Shown here piece after piece: positions 1-11,660 of a stretch of DNA of 64,000 bases. The DNA comes from Acytostelium subglobosum LB1. Taxonomy: Eukaryota; Evosea; Eumycetozoa; Acytosteliales; Acytosteliaceae. The stretch lies in assembly GCF_000787575.1 (NCBI RefSeq), contig NW_012236532.1, positions 372,001 through 436,000 of the forward strand. Direction: 5' to 3'. The position numbers were made by a program, and so were the translations under genes. The notes under the pieces were generated by a model. It had not been told where the DNA came from. It did not search any database and saw nothing but the letters and a program-made list of their open reading frames with translations. Each line of letters begins with the position of its first letter. The first letter of the stretch is position 1.

Positions 1-537
1 TCCCAGTACGACTTCAACTCGACGCTCAACGCCATGCAGTTGGTGTTGAAGTTGTCGGTGGAGGGCGACAACGAGAAGTGCTCGTCCAAGCAGGTCGGTG
101 GCACCAATGACAACTTGCAATGGATCAATCTCAACGTGGGCGACAAGAGTCTTTACGGCCGCTTCGTCCAGTTTGGCGTGTTTGACGACGCCACCAGACC
201 CGTGAGCAACACGCTGCTCGACAGCGACGAGAAGCCAACCGATGGCAAGAAGTCTCAGTCTTTGGTCGGTGTCAACATAATACACTTTGACCGATATGCA
301 TTGCTCGATCCAGACTTCCAATATCTTATCGATCAGGATGGCAACAGCAAGAGGAACAACCAGGTGTGTGACAACTCTAGTGGATTGACCAAGCAACAAT
401 TGATTGGTATCATCGTAGGATGTGCAGCCTTTGGTGCTGTCATCGTCGCCATTGGTGTCTACTCTGTTCACAGACACATGCAGATGAAGGCCAACAAGAG
501 GGATATGTCTGCGAGACTGAGTTCCTTGGATAAATAA
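1..537 (+). CDS. ComC-like cell-surface glycoprotein, 3' end only
   Basis: The frame is open from base 1 to the TAA at 535-537, so the 5' end lies outside the window. The visible 178 residues are an extracellular beta-rich segment, then a stretch containing DRYALLDPDFQYLID, then one membrane helix (IIVGCAAFGAVIVAIGVYSV) and a short basic cytoplasmic tail ending SSLDK. A phrase of the type 'RxxLLDPDFxxLxD' just before a C-terminal helix is what I know from the dictyostelid ComC/EGF-like type I membrane proteins, whose N-terminal part carries EGF or Ig-like repeats. Those would lie upstream. The role (adhesion or cell communication) is inferred from the family only. Cysteines at the segment ends fit an extracellular fold. 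No intron is seen in this part. Confidence 0.6.
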   Translation, partial: SQYDFNSTLNAMQLVLKLSVEGDNEKCSSKQVGGTNDNLQWINLNVGDKSLYGRFVQFGVFDDATRPVSNTLLDSDEKPTDGKKSQSLVGVNIIHFDRYALLDPDFQYLIDQDGNSKRNNQVCDNSSGLTKQQLIGIIVGCAAFGAVIVAIGVYSVHRHMQMKANKRDMSARLSSLDK

Positions 538-676
538 ATAATTATTAAAATAATTGACCAATGCGAAGAGTTTTCAATTGTCTAACTTTTAGTAGTCAAC
601 ACAAAACAGACACCTGAATAATTACAAAGAGATAAACTCATTATTACTTCTTATTATCTCTATCTATCAATCAAAG

Positions 677-2218
677 ATGTCATCATTCCTTTCTAAAAAG
701 AGCTGGCATATTACTACCATGCGTATGCAGGAGGTATGTATCAATCATACTCATCGTCATCATCGATGCATCGTCGTCTATCATCAAACTAACAACAAAC
801 TTGCTAACAAACAAACAACATAGAAAATATGGAGAGCTGAACAAAAGGATGAGGATGAGAAGAAGAAGATTGAACAGTTGAAGAAGGAGAGAATGGAGGA
901 GGACCAGCTACATGAGTTGAAACAGTTGAATGCTTTGAACACTGGAAAGGCAAAGACTGAGAGGATTGATTGGATGTATGAAGGTGCATTCACATTGCAA
1001 CAGAATATGTTGCAGAGAGGTGAGGGAGAGGCAGACAGCTCAGCAGCGTCCAATGACTATCTGTTGGGCAAGAAGAAATTTGAAGACAGTCAAGACAATC
1101 AGATGAAGCTGTTGAAGAATGTACCCGGTGCATTGTTCATGCCAAAGTCTGCACAGACATCAGATTCCATACAGGAGGTCAGGAGTAAACTCAGAGAGGA
1201 TCCACAAGAGTTGATAATGAGGAAGCAGAGAGAAGCAAGAGAGAAGATATTGCACAATCCAGTGGAGATGAAGAAGTTGGAGAAAGAGAAACAACATGAT
1301 TTGGACAAGATTATGAAGAAACTAAAGAAGAAGGAAAGGAAGGAAGAGAAGAAGGAGAAGAAAGAGGAAAAGAAGAAGAGGAAAGAGGAGAAGAGGAAAC
1401 GAAAGGAAGAGGAACAAAAGACACATTCATCAGCTTCATCTGATCCATCCATTGACAAGAAGAAAGAATCAGACAACAAAACAATGGACAATGGAGTTGA
1501 GAACAAGCATCATAGATCAAATGACGACGAAAGAAAACCAGAGTCAAGATTGGATCGAAAGGAACATGGTCAAGACGATGAAAGGAGAACTCAGGATTCA
1601 AGAGACGAGAGAAGGGACGACCGAGACAGAAGAGACGACCGAGATAGAGTAGATAGAGATAGAAGATATGATGACAGAGATAGAAGGGACGACCGAGACA
1701 GAAGAGACGACCGAGATAGAAGGGATGACAGAGATGTATATAGACGCGATGATAGAGATAGGAACATTGATCACAGAGATCGAGGAGAAAGAAGACATCA
1801 TGATGATAGAGATAGAAGGGATGATAGAGGTGGATATAGACGCGACGATAGAGATTCTTACAACAGAAGAGACTACAACAGGAGAGAGGATAGTAGAGAT
1901 AATCAACACCAAAAGAGAGACCGTGATGAAGAGGACTCTAGATCATCAAACAAGAAGATTAGACCAACTGGAATGTCCGAAGAAGAAAGAGCAAAGAAAC
2001 TGGAAGAAATGCGACAGGATGCACTAAATAGAGAGAATGAGAGAAAGACAGTAATCACAACTCAGAAGGAAGAAGAAGTAGCAACGCCGGCTGTACCAAA
2101 GTCACTGGAAGACAGAGGTGCAACCTTCTTTGACACAATCAACAAGGATGTATACGGAGACTCGTCCTCATTGGAGGATCGCATGCGACGAAACAAGTTT
2201 TATCTTAGTAAAGGTTGA
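677..2218 (+). CDS. cwc25: Pre-mRNA splicing factor CWC25
   Basis: Two exons, 677-733 and 824-2218, with intron GTATGT...CATAG; the product is 483 residues. The first exon is too short to be found by length alone, but it encodes MSSFLSKKSWHITTMRMQE, the conserved CWC25 start (KKSWHP..LRN.E). Exon 2 continues KIWRAEQKDEDEKKKIEQLK, followed by the family's IDWMYEG block. CWC25 joins the catalytically activated spliceosome for the first step of splicing. The middle is Lys/Glu-rich (about 130-220). Residues about 283-370 are a long Arg/Asp repeat (RRDDRDRR units) resembling the RD/RS tracts of splicing factors. The C-terminus (LEDRGATFFDTINKDVYG) also matches the family's end. The short first exon makes the start certain. 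Confidence 0.9.
1612..1860 (+). repeat. Imperfect Arg-Asp codon repeat inside CWC25
   Basis: Units such as AGAGACGACCGAGACAGA recur with small changes over about 250 bases and encode RRDDRDR. Six- and twelve-base slippage explains most of the length. The repeat stays in frame throughout. Confidence 0.8.
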
Positions 2219-2292
2219 ATGGTCAACGCCAACGCGTCTGTCTGTGGCAGGCAGCTATGGCATGTAATAGTCTATTGCGACTAAACTCTTAA

Positions 2293-4754
2293 TCATGAGA
2301 TCTTGGCCAAGTATTTCTCACAGGCCAGATTGTGTTGTTGAGTGATCTTGATCTCGCTGACTAGGTCGTTGTACTTGTCCTTGAGGATGGCGAACCGGGT
2401 GCGCTCAGCCTCGGCAATCTTCTTGATCTTCAACAGCTCCTTGTCCTTTTGCGAGGCGCACTTGCATGTCCTGTCTATCTCCTGGAGCTTGTGATTGATC
2501 ACATCAGTGGGAGAACCAACAACGAGCTGTTGATGAAGATGATGCGAGGATGGAGATGCGCGTGACAAGTGGGCCAATGTGCTTGGTGACATTGTCTCTG
2601 AGTTACGTCGGACCACTCCACGAGGTATGGATATAGATGATGACTGTGCCTGGATTGATCTATTCTGTGAATCGGTTTCATTGATATGTACATTGATATT
2701 AGTTGGACTACTACTGATATTGTTGATATTGTTGTTTGGACTGATGATGTTGGTGATGTTGGAGTTGCTGTTGTTGATGTTGATGTTTGCTGCCACAACA
2801 TGTTTAGGCTTCTGTGGTCTAACCTGTTGCAGCTGATCAGCTTCGCAGTATGGAGACAATGGAAGGTTCTGGAATTGAGATAGGTCGCCCATCTCTGTGA
2901 ATGCCACAATGTCATAGTCATGTTTCTTCTTGCTATCATCTATATTGAATTGCTTTGAGAGTTCTGGATTTGGTTGGCGGTGTTAGTATGAGGAGTGAAT
3001 GAATGAATGTTACTGACTTGGGACTTACTGATTATTTCCTCTCGCAGCTTGTTTGCCTTGTTCCTATCCTTTTGAGCACGATTGGCAACCTTCAAAATTG
3101 CCTCATCCTTATCTCGCAGATCCTTGAGCGACTTGATGTGGAGAGTGTCGACCTGTCTGCTCTCCTCCTCCAACAGTGTCTTGATCTCCAAACACTTGTT
3201 TGCCAGGAAGTTTCTTCGCTGCAGCTCACAATCAATGATGTCTTTGATTCGCTTGATCTCCTCGTCCTTCTTGGCCAACAGCTTGATGACACCGACCAGC
3301 TCCTTCTTCTCCTGTGTGAAGAACTTCTCGGATGAACCAAACAGCTCATGCTTTGGCGATACACTGGCCGGAGACATGGACTTGAATGGGGAGCTGGAGA
3401 ATGATGAACTGGCGCTGCTTGGATGGCTGCCAGGTGAGCTGCTGAGTGATTCATACGAGAACTTCTCATTCAGTCTCTTAACATCCACATTGCTGATGCT
3501 TCCTCGTATCTGACTGATTGATGATAATGACTTCTTTAGTTCTGTGTTGTGAATGTTTGGGTTGTACACAGAGTGAGTATGATGTTGAAGTAGTGTGATT
3601 GTATGATTGTTATGTAGATACATACTGGTTATTTGATCAATGTATTCGATTGATGCTTTCTTTTGGGTCTCGGCAACCATCAACAGTCTGCATATATCCT
3701 TCTCCTTGGACTCGACGTCCTTCCTTACTTGGTCAATTCGTGACTTCCAATGATCCCTCTCGGATTGCAAGAGTGTGGACATCTCGTTGTACTTGTCCTT
3801 GAGGTATTGTGACTTTGCCAGCAGTGACTGCTGTCTGGTCTTGACACGCTCGAGCTCCTCGTCCTTGTTCTGGAAAGAGGAAACTAAGTTGCCGACCGAC
3901 TCCTCAGGATTGCTAGTCTCCACCAGTGGTGCATCATTGTTGACAACCAAGTGTGATGTAGAAGTAGAAGGTGATTGGGTCTGAGTGTGCTCCCAAAATG
4001 CCATCGATTGTATCAACTCCTTTGATGGTTCTCCACCTCCGCCCATTGCCCTTGAGACTGTCGGAGAATTGAATATGGACTTGCTGGTGCTACCATTGTT
4101 GTGACTGCCATCCGCCAGGTTGATGAGGAGTGTGGTGGTGGTCTCGATGTGCTTCTTGCGCTCCAGCGTCTCTGCGTTGGTCTCGTCCGTGTAAAAGTCC
4201 TTGAGGAATGCGGCCAATATCTCACGAAACTCGTTTATCTGTTGGAGATAGGACATTGAGTCCAACTTGTCACGTTCGGCAATCCTTGCCAGTCGTTCAA
4301 TTTCCTTTTCCCGACTGTTGATCTGTGATGACAGCAGATGTTTCATATCACTTTGATCGATGGCATTCTCTCTAAATGATCCACTCATCTGTTCTGTTGG
4401 TTGTTGAGTTGTAGGTGTATTGTTCTCCACGACTGTATTACTCTGGCCTACTTCACTGCCAATGTTAATATTGTTGTTGTTATTGCTGCCGCTCAAGTTG
4501 ATGATATGGCTATTATTATTGATGTTATTGTTGTTGTTTAAAGACTTGAATGTGTCGGACAGCAAGGAAGTCCTTCGAGTGAATTGTATAGTTGATGTTG
4601 ATGTTGTTGTTGAAGGTGTTGTAGATTTGGTTGGTGAGTATAATGGTGTAAGGTCTGGACTACAGGATATATAACTATTATTGACTTCAATCTTATTGTT
4701 ATTAATAATATTGGTAGTTGTAGTGGAAGATGAAGAGGTATTGGCAATGTCCAT
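2293..4754 (-). CDS. Coiled-coil protein built from a repeated KDEEI module, function unknown
   Basis: Three exons on the minus strand, 4754-3626, 3541-3029 and 2939-2293, giving 762 residues. Introns run GTATGT...CACAG (84 bases, no stop in frame) and GTAAGT...ATATAG. The start is the ATG at 4754; the frame upstream opens only with a TTG. The N-terminal 110 residues are low complexity (Ser, Thr, Asn). The rest holds at least five diverged helical segments with the pattern K-[DE]-[KE]-E-[IL]-x-[RK]-[IVL]-x-x-I-A-E, each followed by a second helix with LKDKYN[ED][ML] or a similar end. Ser-rich linkers separate them. No enzyme motif, signal peptide or membrane helix is seen. I do not recognise an orthologue outside dictyostelids; a scaffold or cytoskeletal role is a guess from the coiled coil. 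Confidence 0.8.
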
Positions 4755-5491
4755 TGAATATTGTATTTTCAAATAAATCAGCTGATTGATTAATTGATGT
4801 ATATGTGTCTTTAGTTTATATGTTTACAAATTATAAATATATTAATTTACAAATATTATACAATGTATGATCGTTTGTGTTTGGTTGTAATTGTCTCTTT
4901 TGCTTTATAATATTACTGTGTATTTGATTGTCTGCCTCTTGACTTTATAATGATGTTGTTGTTTTAAATCATCATCATCATGTAAGTTGTTGTAAACTCT
5001 AAATTATATTTGTTTGTATGTATTATTATATGACTAGAGATTGTTAGATAGATAGAGATAGATAGAGATAGATAGATAGCGATAAATGATATTATATGTA
5101 TGTATATGTTTGAATAGTTATGTGTATGTTGTTGTTGGTAACAATGATGAATAAATTGAGAACGAATAGTGAGAAGAAGTGTGTGTTTATATATGTTTGA
5201 AAGTGAAGATGTGAGTGAGCGTGTATAACAATGTATGTATGTGTGTGTATTAGTGTTTGTTAGTTGTGTTGTTGTAGTCCAACCAAATAAAGTAAGAGAG
5301 ACAACACACCCGGGTTCCTTTTTTTTCAAAAGAATAAGAACAGTGTGTTTTGAGAGTGAGCGAGGAGTCAAGTTCGTCGGAGCACCCCAGCACGCAATGA
5401 CTTCTCCATCGAATGCTCATCGTCCACCAAAACTCTTTGATTTTAAAAGTTTATCTTTTTTTATATTTTTATATTATTATTATTTTAAAAG
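4755..5491. other. Intergenic stretch with GATA microsatellite
   Basis: This lies upstream of the coiled-coil gene (minus) and downstream of the kinase/CYTH gene (minus). It is AT-rich, with a GATA-type tetranucleotide tract at about 5044-5085 and a T-run near 5319. Open frames here are not codon-biased, and I see no gene. Confidence 0.7.
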
Positions 5492-6996
5492 TTATAACTT
5501 TGACTTTAGGAAACTACCTAACAGTACTTCCTGTTGTTGCTGTTGTTGCTGCTGTTGCTGTTGTTGCTGTGCGTTGTTAATGTTTGTTGCTGTAGTTGGT
5601 ATCTGAATATGATGTATACTGCCATTGCCATTCCTCTTGTACTTTTCTTGATAGAGCTCAATGTATGACTTTTGAATGTAGTCTTTGTCATCGACTAGAC
5701 CAAGCTTCTTGCCTGCCTCTTGAACAGAGTCGGCGTCAAAGCCCTTGATCTGGAGGTAGGTCTGGCCCAACTCCTCCAACTCGTCAAAGCTGATGATGAT
5801 CTTGCCATCCTTGTAGATCGTTGACTTGCGATGTATGATTGCCATCATCTGGTAGCCCAGGGACATTAGTCCGCCAAGCATATTGACGCTGATGGTGAAG
5901 TCGACGCGAGGTGAGATGATGAAGCCAGACTCCTTGATCTCCTCGCTAAACATGATGCTGTAGATTCCGTCGCTGTTGCGCACACGGATCCAATCGTACG
6001 ATGACGTCTCGGTGACGCCGGGCGGGATGAGATAGATGTCGTAGTAGTGTGCGGTGGTCTGCGTGACGGGCTTGTTCAGCGCCGACAGCACCTGCTCCTG
6101 GGTGACCTGCTTGGGCGTCTTGCGAATGTAGATCGGGTTGAGCAGGCCCGAGAATGGGTTGAACTTGTTGACGATGCGGATCTCGGCCAGCTGGAGGTCG
6201 GGCTCGATGAATGCTTTGTACATGGGATAGACCGTGTCGGTGATCTGCTGCAGCGACTCGTGTGGCTGCTGGCCCGTGCGGTGAACGTCGCGGAAAATGC
6301 GCTTGATCAAGTCAAAGTGCACGCCTCCCGAGATCGAGATGCGCAGGTCGAGCAGGTCGCGTATCTCCTCGTGCAGTGCGTAGATTCCCTCGACCAGCAC
6401 CACCTTTGACTCTGGCGGGCGCACGTTCTTATAAGCGTAGCGACCACTCTTTGTAAAGTCATACAGTGGCAAGTCCGTCGACCTGTTCATCACCAAGTCT
6501 GTGATGTTCTTTCGAAGTAATTCAAAGTCGACCAATCTGTAGTCATCATAGTTCTCTTCCAATATCTGTCTAGAGCTATCCAAATAGTTATCCATTGATA
6601 TCAACCTGTTTGGAATCATTGATTGATTGAGTGATTGATCGAACGAGTGAGTGATTGAGACCATATGATTGTTCCAATTGATCAAACATACACTGTCTTT
6701 GGCAACACAGATACAATCTTATGAGCCAGACTTGTCTTTCCTGCTCCACTTGGTCCAGCCACACCAACAACAATCACACGTGGACCATTCTTCTTTCTCA
6801 GCAACTGTATAGCTTTGACTGATACAAAGAATCCTTTATCGAATGACTATCATTGTATGATTGGTTGATTGATTGAATGATTAGATATACATAACTATAC
6901 ACAAAGACAACAACAACATACCAATGTCTCTGGTCTTGACTTGATGGCGAACTTGTTGTCCGCCTTTTGATAGGCCTCTACTTCCAATTCATTCAT
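5492..6996 (-). CDS. P-loop uridine-kinase-like/CYTH (TTM family) protein
   Basis: Three exons, 6996-6922, 6846-6692 and 6605-5492, encode 447 residues. The short first exon (MNELEVEAYQKADNKFAIK) and second exon carry the Walker A motif GPSGAGKTS at residues 56-64. Exon 3 begins with the uridine-kinase-like SMDNYLD and continues with LVEGIYAL. The second half, from about 230, is a CYTH/triphosphate-tunnel domain with paired acidic and basic strands (YDIYLIPPG, YDWIRVRNSDG, SPRVDFTISV). This kinase-plus-CYTH fusion is the TTM architecture known from plants (AtTTM1-3) and other eukaryotes, where characterised members act on pyrophosphate or tripolyphosphate rather than uridine. The substrate here is not decided by sequence. 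A poly-Gln tract lies near the C-terminus (about 5535-5575). Confidence 0.88.
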
Positions 6997-7366
6997 CCTT
7001 GTGCAATGTTTATAAATAGTAATGTGGGTGGGTATATATATAAGTATATATATCTGTATAAGTTTGGATGATTAGTAGGTCAACTAACGAATTGGAATGG
7101 ATTATTGATTCTTATCTCTATCAACAAAACCCAAAGACTCACTTCGTTCACATCATCACACCAACACACACCAACACATCTTGAGCTGAGGTCGTTGCAA
7201 TCCATATCCATTCGCTTGAATCAAACACACCCAAAAAAGATATCGTCGTCGTTTTTTTTATTTACACAAATCCTCAGTGTGAGCGCGCAATCCATCTTAG
7301 TGAAATTGATAAAGTGGGGGATGGGTGTGCGATTGGAAGATGGACCGACACATTCGTTGTTCAATC
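6997..7366. other. Intergenic, promoter side of the kinase/CYTH gene
   Basis: There are TATATA runs at about 7035-7055 and a T-run at about 7251-7259. This sits between the start of the kinase/CYTH gene and the 3' end of the zinc-finger gene, both on the minus strand. Nothing coding is seen. Confidence 0.6.
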
Positions 7367-9087
7367 TCAATACCGATGTCCAATTGAGTAACCTCGTGTA
7401 TTCTCCCAATTGACATTGTCGGAATCCATGTCATCAAAGTCAGCCCCTGCCACTCCTGCTGTTGCCAGGTCATCGCTGTAGAAGTACTCCTGGCCACCTA
7501 TACCAATGCTACTACTACCTGCGCTCGTACTTGACCTTGAACCCCCCTCGACCTTTGCCTTGGGCGTCGGCGAGCGCGCCGGTGATCTACTTGTTGATCC
7601 TGATGATCCTGATCCTGACCATGATCCTGATCCTGATCCTGATCCTGATGATTGCCTCCTCTGCTTGCTTGAATCGTTTGGAATGCGAGAGTTTGAGTAT
7701 TAGCATTAATGTTATTCATTTGATTGATAATGATTGATATTCACCTTTTAAAGCTATTTCGTCTCCTGAATGGTCTGAATGGTTTCTTGGCAGGTGACGA
7801 AGATGGTGATGATGATGTTGAGGAGTATGACCTTGATGAAGCCCTTGCGTATGGCTTGTACGGTGTCGCTGATGATGAAGATGATGATGAATTACCAAAT
7901 GATGTCGATGATGATGATAATGCGGGTGATTTACCAAGTGATGATGTTAGAGCTGGAAGTTTTGCTAGAGATGGCCTCAAACTCAATAATGGAGCTCTAT
8001 TTGGTAATAAAGATAAGTTTGATGGTCTTGGGAGCGAGGGTATCAAAGGTGGCGCCATTGTTCCATTTGAAGAAGTGGATGTAGTTGATGTTGTTGATGT
8101 CGTTGTTGTTGATTTTCTTGTTAATGTTGGGGCTTTCTTCCATGGATCATGTTCGACTGCTTGACCATCATCACCATCATCACTGTCAATGTCAATGATA
8201 TCATCGTGATCATCATCCATTGCATACCGATCCCTGAGTTTGATCGGTTGCTGTTGAGTAAACACAATCGCATCCTCTTCTTCCTCCTCCTGTTTGGCTT
8301 CATTCTTTATCTTGTTTGGCATTTGTTTGATTGATGGAATGACGTTTGCAAATGAGTCTTCAATATCATCTTCGAGCACAAGAGTCCTCTTCTTGTGCGC
8401 GTTGCTTGCCATTGTAGTTGTTGTTGAAGTTGTCGATGTTGTCCTTTGTTGTTTCGCACCAACACCCATCATGCCATCACCATTAACATCATCGTCATCA
8501 CTACTTGAGTCAATATCCTCCGCCTTGTCTATATACAGATGTTCATTCTTTTGTTTCTTCTTGTTTCTCCCAGAGTTCGATACCAAGGCCAGTTGTTTGT
8601 TGCCATTGCCATTGCTTTTATGTTTGCCATTGCCATTGCCATTGCTATTAACATTGTTGTTACTGTTGTTGGCAAAGTATTGCATCTCTAGTTTCACTTG
8701 ATCTTGATGTTGTTTCTCCATGTGCCCACTCCATTGTGAAGGAGGTATCAGTTCACTACATAATGGACACTCTTGCATTGTATCCTCTATACTTTCGAAT
8801 GACCATTCAAGTAGTTGATCTTCACTAATATTATTATTGTCATCTTTGTTTGTTGTTGTGTCACTTGCTAATGAGGGATTTGAATTGTTCGCTTTTGTAG
8901 TTGTAGTAGTTGTAGTTGTAGTTGTCGTTGTTGATGTTGATGTTGAAGGAGTTGTTTGTATCTCATCATCGTCGTCGTCATCATCGAGATTGACAACAGG
9001 TGACTCTACATTGAATGTGTTTGTAACGCTGCCCAAGTATCTACTCAGTGGCAAGGACTTGAGTTTAGACAATCTGCTTGCATTCAT
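7367..9087 (-). CDS. Low-complexity protein with one C2H2-type zinc finger, function unknown
   Basis: Two exons, 9087-7745 and 7667-7367, with intron GTGAAT...TTCAAG of 77 bases; the product is 547 residues. The join was chosen because exon 1 otherwise ends at once in TGA. The downstream frame gives a sensible tail: a Ser-Gly repeat from (GATCCT)n, a Ser/Arg/Pro segment, and an acidic end with FYSDDLATAG and FDDMDSDNVNWENTRG. The only recognisable fold is CPLC...H...H (ECPLCSELIPPSQWSGHMEK) at about residue 110, resembling small ubiquitin-binding or single C2H2 fingers. Acidic stretches, Thr runs and a basic RPFRRRNSFK patch suggest a nuclear protein. I cannot name an orthologue. The acceptor is the first AG after the donor; the next in-frame AG, eight bases on, is possible. 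Confidence 0.65.
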
Positions 9088-9464
9088 TAATGCTTTGAAT
9101 ATCTATATATATTATATAACTATATCTATCTCTTTATTTGAAGATAGACATTGTCAATTTAAAACAAAATGACTTGTCATGTGACACTTTGGTCGTGTGT
9201 TTGGTGCGAGACCATCCATCACTTTGAAGTGAGTGTGTGGGCTTGTTTATTGCTTGATAAGGAAGGTAGACTAATCATGGTTTAGGGCTGTACCATCGTA
9301 AATGAATCAGAGGGCATGCCATTAGGGGATTGGTCCGTGATTGATTGTTTGGAACACTGATTGTTGTGTTGATGTGCTTGTTTGATTGAATGATGCCAAG
9401 ACCAGGCCAGGCGTAGGTGGCCACTACTTGGTTGATTGCTAGTATAGTATAGACATTATGTTGT
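9088..9464. other. Intergenic between zinc-finger and PH-domain genes
   Basis: This contains the upstream region of the zinc-finger gene (AT-rich, TATATATATT at about 9103-9115) and the 3' flank of the PH gene. Reading frames here lack good codon use. No RNA gene is seen. Confidence 0.5.
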
Positions 9465-10144
9465 TTAGGATTGGTTGTTGGTGATGCTTGAGGTACTGCT
9501 GAGTAGAATTGGAGATTGAGGCTGTGATTGCGAGGGCGATGGTGATCTTGAGGGTGATCTTGATGATGAAGCCATCTGACTGGCCCGATCCAATTCATTC
9601 ATCCAATAATCAACATCCTTTGCATTCTTGGCCTGAAGTAAGAACACCTTCTTCATAGTCACAGCCATCAATTCAAAGCAGAACTGTTTCTCATGGAATG
9701 GTTTCTTTGACACTCTACTGCCCCTCAATGGTATCCTATCAATTGGTTCAGTGTCCTATCAAATATTCCAGGAAGGATAGTCATGATGATCACTTTAGTT
9801 ATGTTGATGAGTGATGAGTGATGAATGATGCTTACATTCTTTGACTTGAAGTAAAGTAGATGTGATGCCTCTATTTTGAACCATCTAGTTCGCCAACTTT
9901 TGAAGATGTGTCCTTGTTTGACTAACTCGCCCTCGACGACGACGGCAGATGGTGATGCTGTGGATGGTCCAACATCAGCCTCCACTTGTAGTTGATGCCA
10001 TTGTTGATTATTAATTTTAAGAGGTTGGCTATCACCAACTATTGTTGATGACGAAGCATCAGAACCAGCACTACTTATACTACTGCTACTACATCCAATG
10101 TTGGATTCCTCTGTATATGTTTGTGTTTGTGGTTCATGTTCCAT
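9465..10144 (-). CDS. Small PH-domain protein
   Basis: Two exons, 10144-9836 and 9755-9465 (intron GTAAGC...GATAG, phase 0), encode 199 residues. One pleckstrin-homology domain covers about residues 70-170: GELVKQGHIFKSWRTRWFKI, then LLYFKSKN at the splice, IPLRGSRV, CFELMAV, VFLLQAKNAKDVDYWMNEL. The basic pattern K-x9-R-x-R in the beta1-beta2 loop fits phosphoinositide binding, and DVDYWMNEL is the C-terminal helix with the invariant Trp. A Ser/Thr-rich N-terminus and a Ser-Pro-Arg repeat at the C-terminus flank it. There is no catalytic domain, so it is probably a membrane-recruited adaptor; that role is inferred. Confidence 0.85.
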
Positions 10145-10532
10145 TATTATGTTTGATTATATATATATAAGTATATGTATGTACAGATAATAGTTGGATT
10201 GATATGAGTGATTAGTAAACATTGTTGATGAGGGAAGGTCCTAGATAGATTTGATCACTTGAGAGGACAAGAGTTTGATTAATTCTTGGTGGTGATGGCG
10301 TGGATGGGGAATAAACCCTGGGCTTCTGGGTGATCGTTTTGAGCAAAATGGGATCGTGTGATTGATTTGATCAAAACACTTTCCACCTTACAATCCGGCT
10401 AGGTGTCGGCATGGCAAAGATTGAATTTTCGGTCAGCTTTCAAAGACACAGACACAGTAACTCTTTATTCATTGGAGTTCTCTGTTGACTTGTCGAACTA
10501 TTCATTGCTAACATTGTACAATAACATCAACA
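10145..10532. other. Intergenic between PH gene and receptor gene
   Basis: AT-rich promoter-like sequence (TATATATATAA at about 10160-10170) lies upstream of the PH gene. The rest is the 3' flank of the receptor. No gene seen. Confidence 0.5.
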
Positions 10533-11660
10533 TCAAAGGTCAAAGTTCACNTTGATGTTTGCAAAGGCATAGACAAGGAAGTTGAAGAATCCTTGGGATG
10601 GCGACATCACATCTTGTAGTATCCATAGCCAGAATGGTGGACACACTCCTCGGAACAAGAACACCGTGTGATTGATCACATCCCATATCCAACACAGTAA
10701 GAATACGCCAAGATACAGTGTCAACTTCTTGGCAACATGGTTCTTCAATGGCTTTGAACTATGACCAAATGCACCAAATGTTAGTATTCTACTGAACTTT
10801 CTGTAGATCAGTATGTAGCAAAGCAAGTTCCAAACGAATGATACTATCAAGGGTATCACCCATAGGTACAGTTGGTACTGCGCGTTGATCGAGCACCTAG
10901 AAGTGAGTGATCAAGTTAGCGAGCGAACAACCAACACATCACCAAACCTCACCTTCACCTACCATCCATTCTCATCTTGTGTGATGACGTTGTCTCCAAA
11001 GAAGAAGGAGGACACACCAAGTAGGGCCAATCCCCAACTGAATACATGGTATACTGCGGATGGTACATGACATGAGTTCCATTCAAAGACCTCTCGAAGT
11101 AGATAGTAGGCTATGCAGTTGGTCCACAGGAATGATGACAGGAATCCAAAGTGTATTACACTTCTCGCAGCAATACAATAGTTGAGTGTATTGGCGAATG
11201 GAGCGTTGAACAGCATACTAATCTGTGTCAACACCAATGCAGAGCAGGCAATAAAGTCGGCTACGGACAGGAAGAACACTAGATGATTGATCGTTCTAGG
11301 ACTGTTGTCAACAGATGGGCTAATGTTACCAGTTGATCCATTATTATTGTTGTTGTCGTTATTGTTGATGGAGTTATCTAGGTCGTAGGCTGGCAACAAT
11401 AGTGGGTTGGTGTCTTCCACACCTTCATTGATCAATTGTAGTTGGTGATTGTGATGATCCAGGTGATTGTTTGGAACGATGTTGTATCGTGATGATAGAC
11501 TGTTACGACTAAACAATCTCCTTCTCTTTAATAAATAGAATATTATATTAAATAATGATGCAAACAATGATAAAGAACTTCCAATCAAACTGGAAATATA
11601 TAATATCAACAGACTCTTACTTGATAGTATTAATGCACATATATGTATATCTCCACCCAT
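10533..11660 (-). CDS. cAMP-receptor-like seven-helix GPCR (Crl type)
   Basis: Two exons, 11660-10963 and 10896-10533, with intron GTAGGT...CTAG, encode 353 residues. The start is the ATG at 11660. All seven helices can be read: ILSSKSLLILYISSLIGSSL (1), LVFFLSVADFIACSALVL (2), FGFLSSFLWTNCIAYYLL (3), YHVFSWGLALLGVSSFFF (4), LYLWVIPLIVSFVWNLLC (5), LYLGVFLLCWIWDVINHTVF (6) and SPSQGFFNFLVYAFAN (7). The layout and helix 7 phrase fit the dictyostelid cAMP-receptor-like family. The first intracellular loop has an Asn-rich insertion of about 60 residues. One undetermined base (10551) lies in the codon after FANI, and the tail stops six residues later, unusually short for this family; a base error there could hide a longer tail. 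The ligand is unknown. Confidence 0.8.

Noticed and set aside
5520-5575. Cys-rich plus-strand frame (Cys run)
   Set aside because: Antisense reading of the poly-Gln tract of the kinase/CYTH gene.
7105-7413. Plus-strand open frame over the 3' end of the zinc-finger gene
   Set aside because: The minus-strand exon fits splice and codon use better; the plus frame is its shadow.
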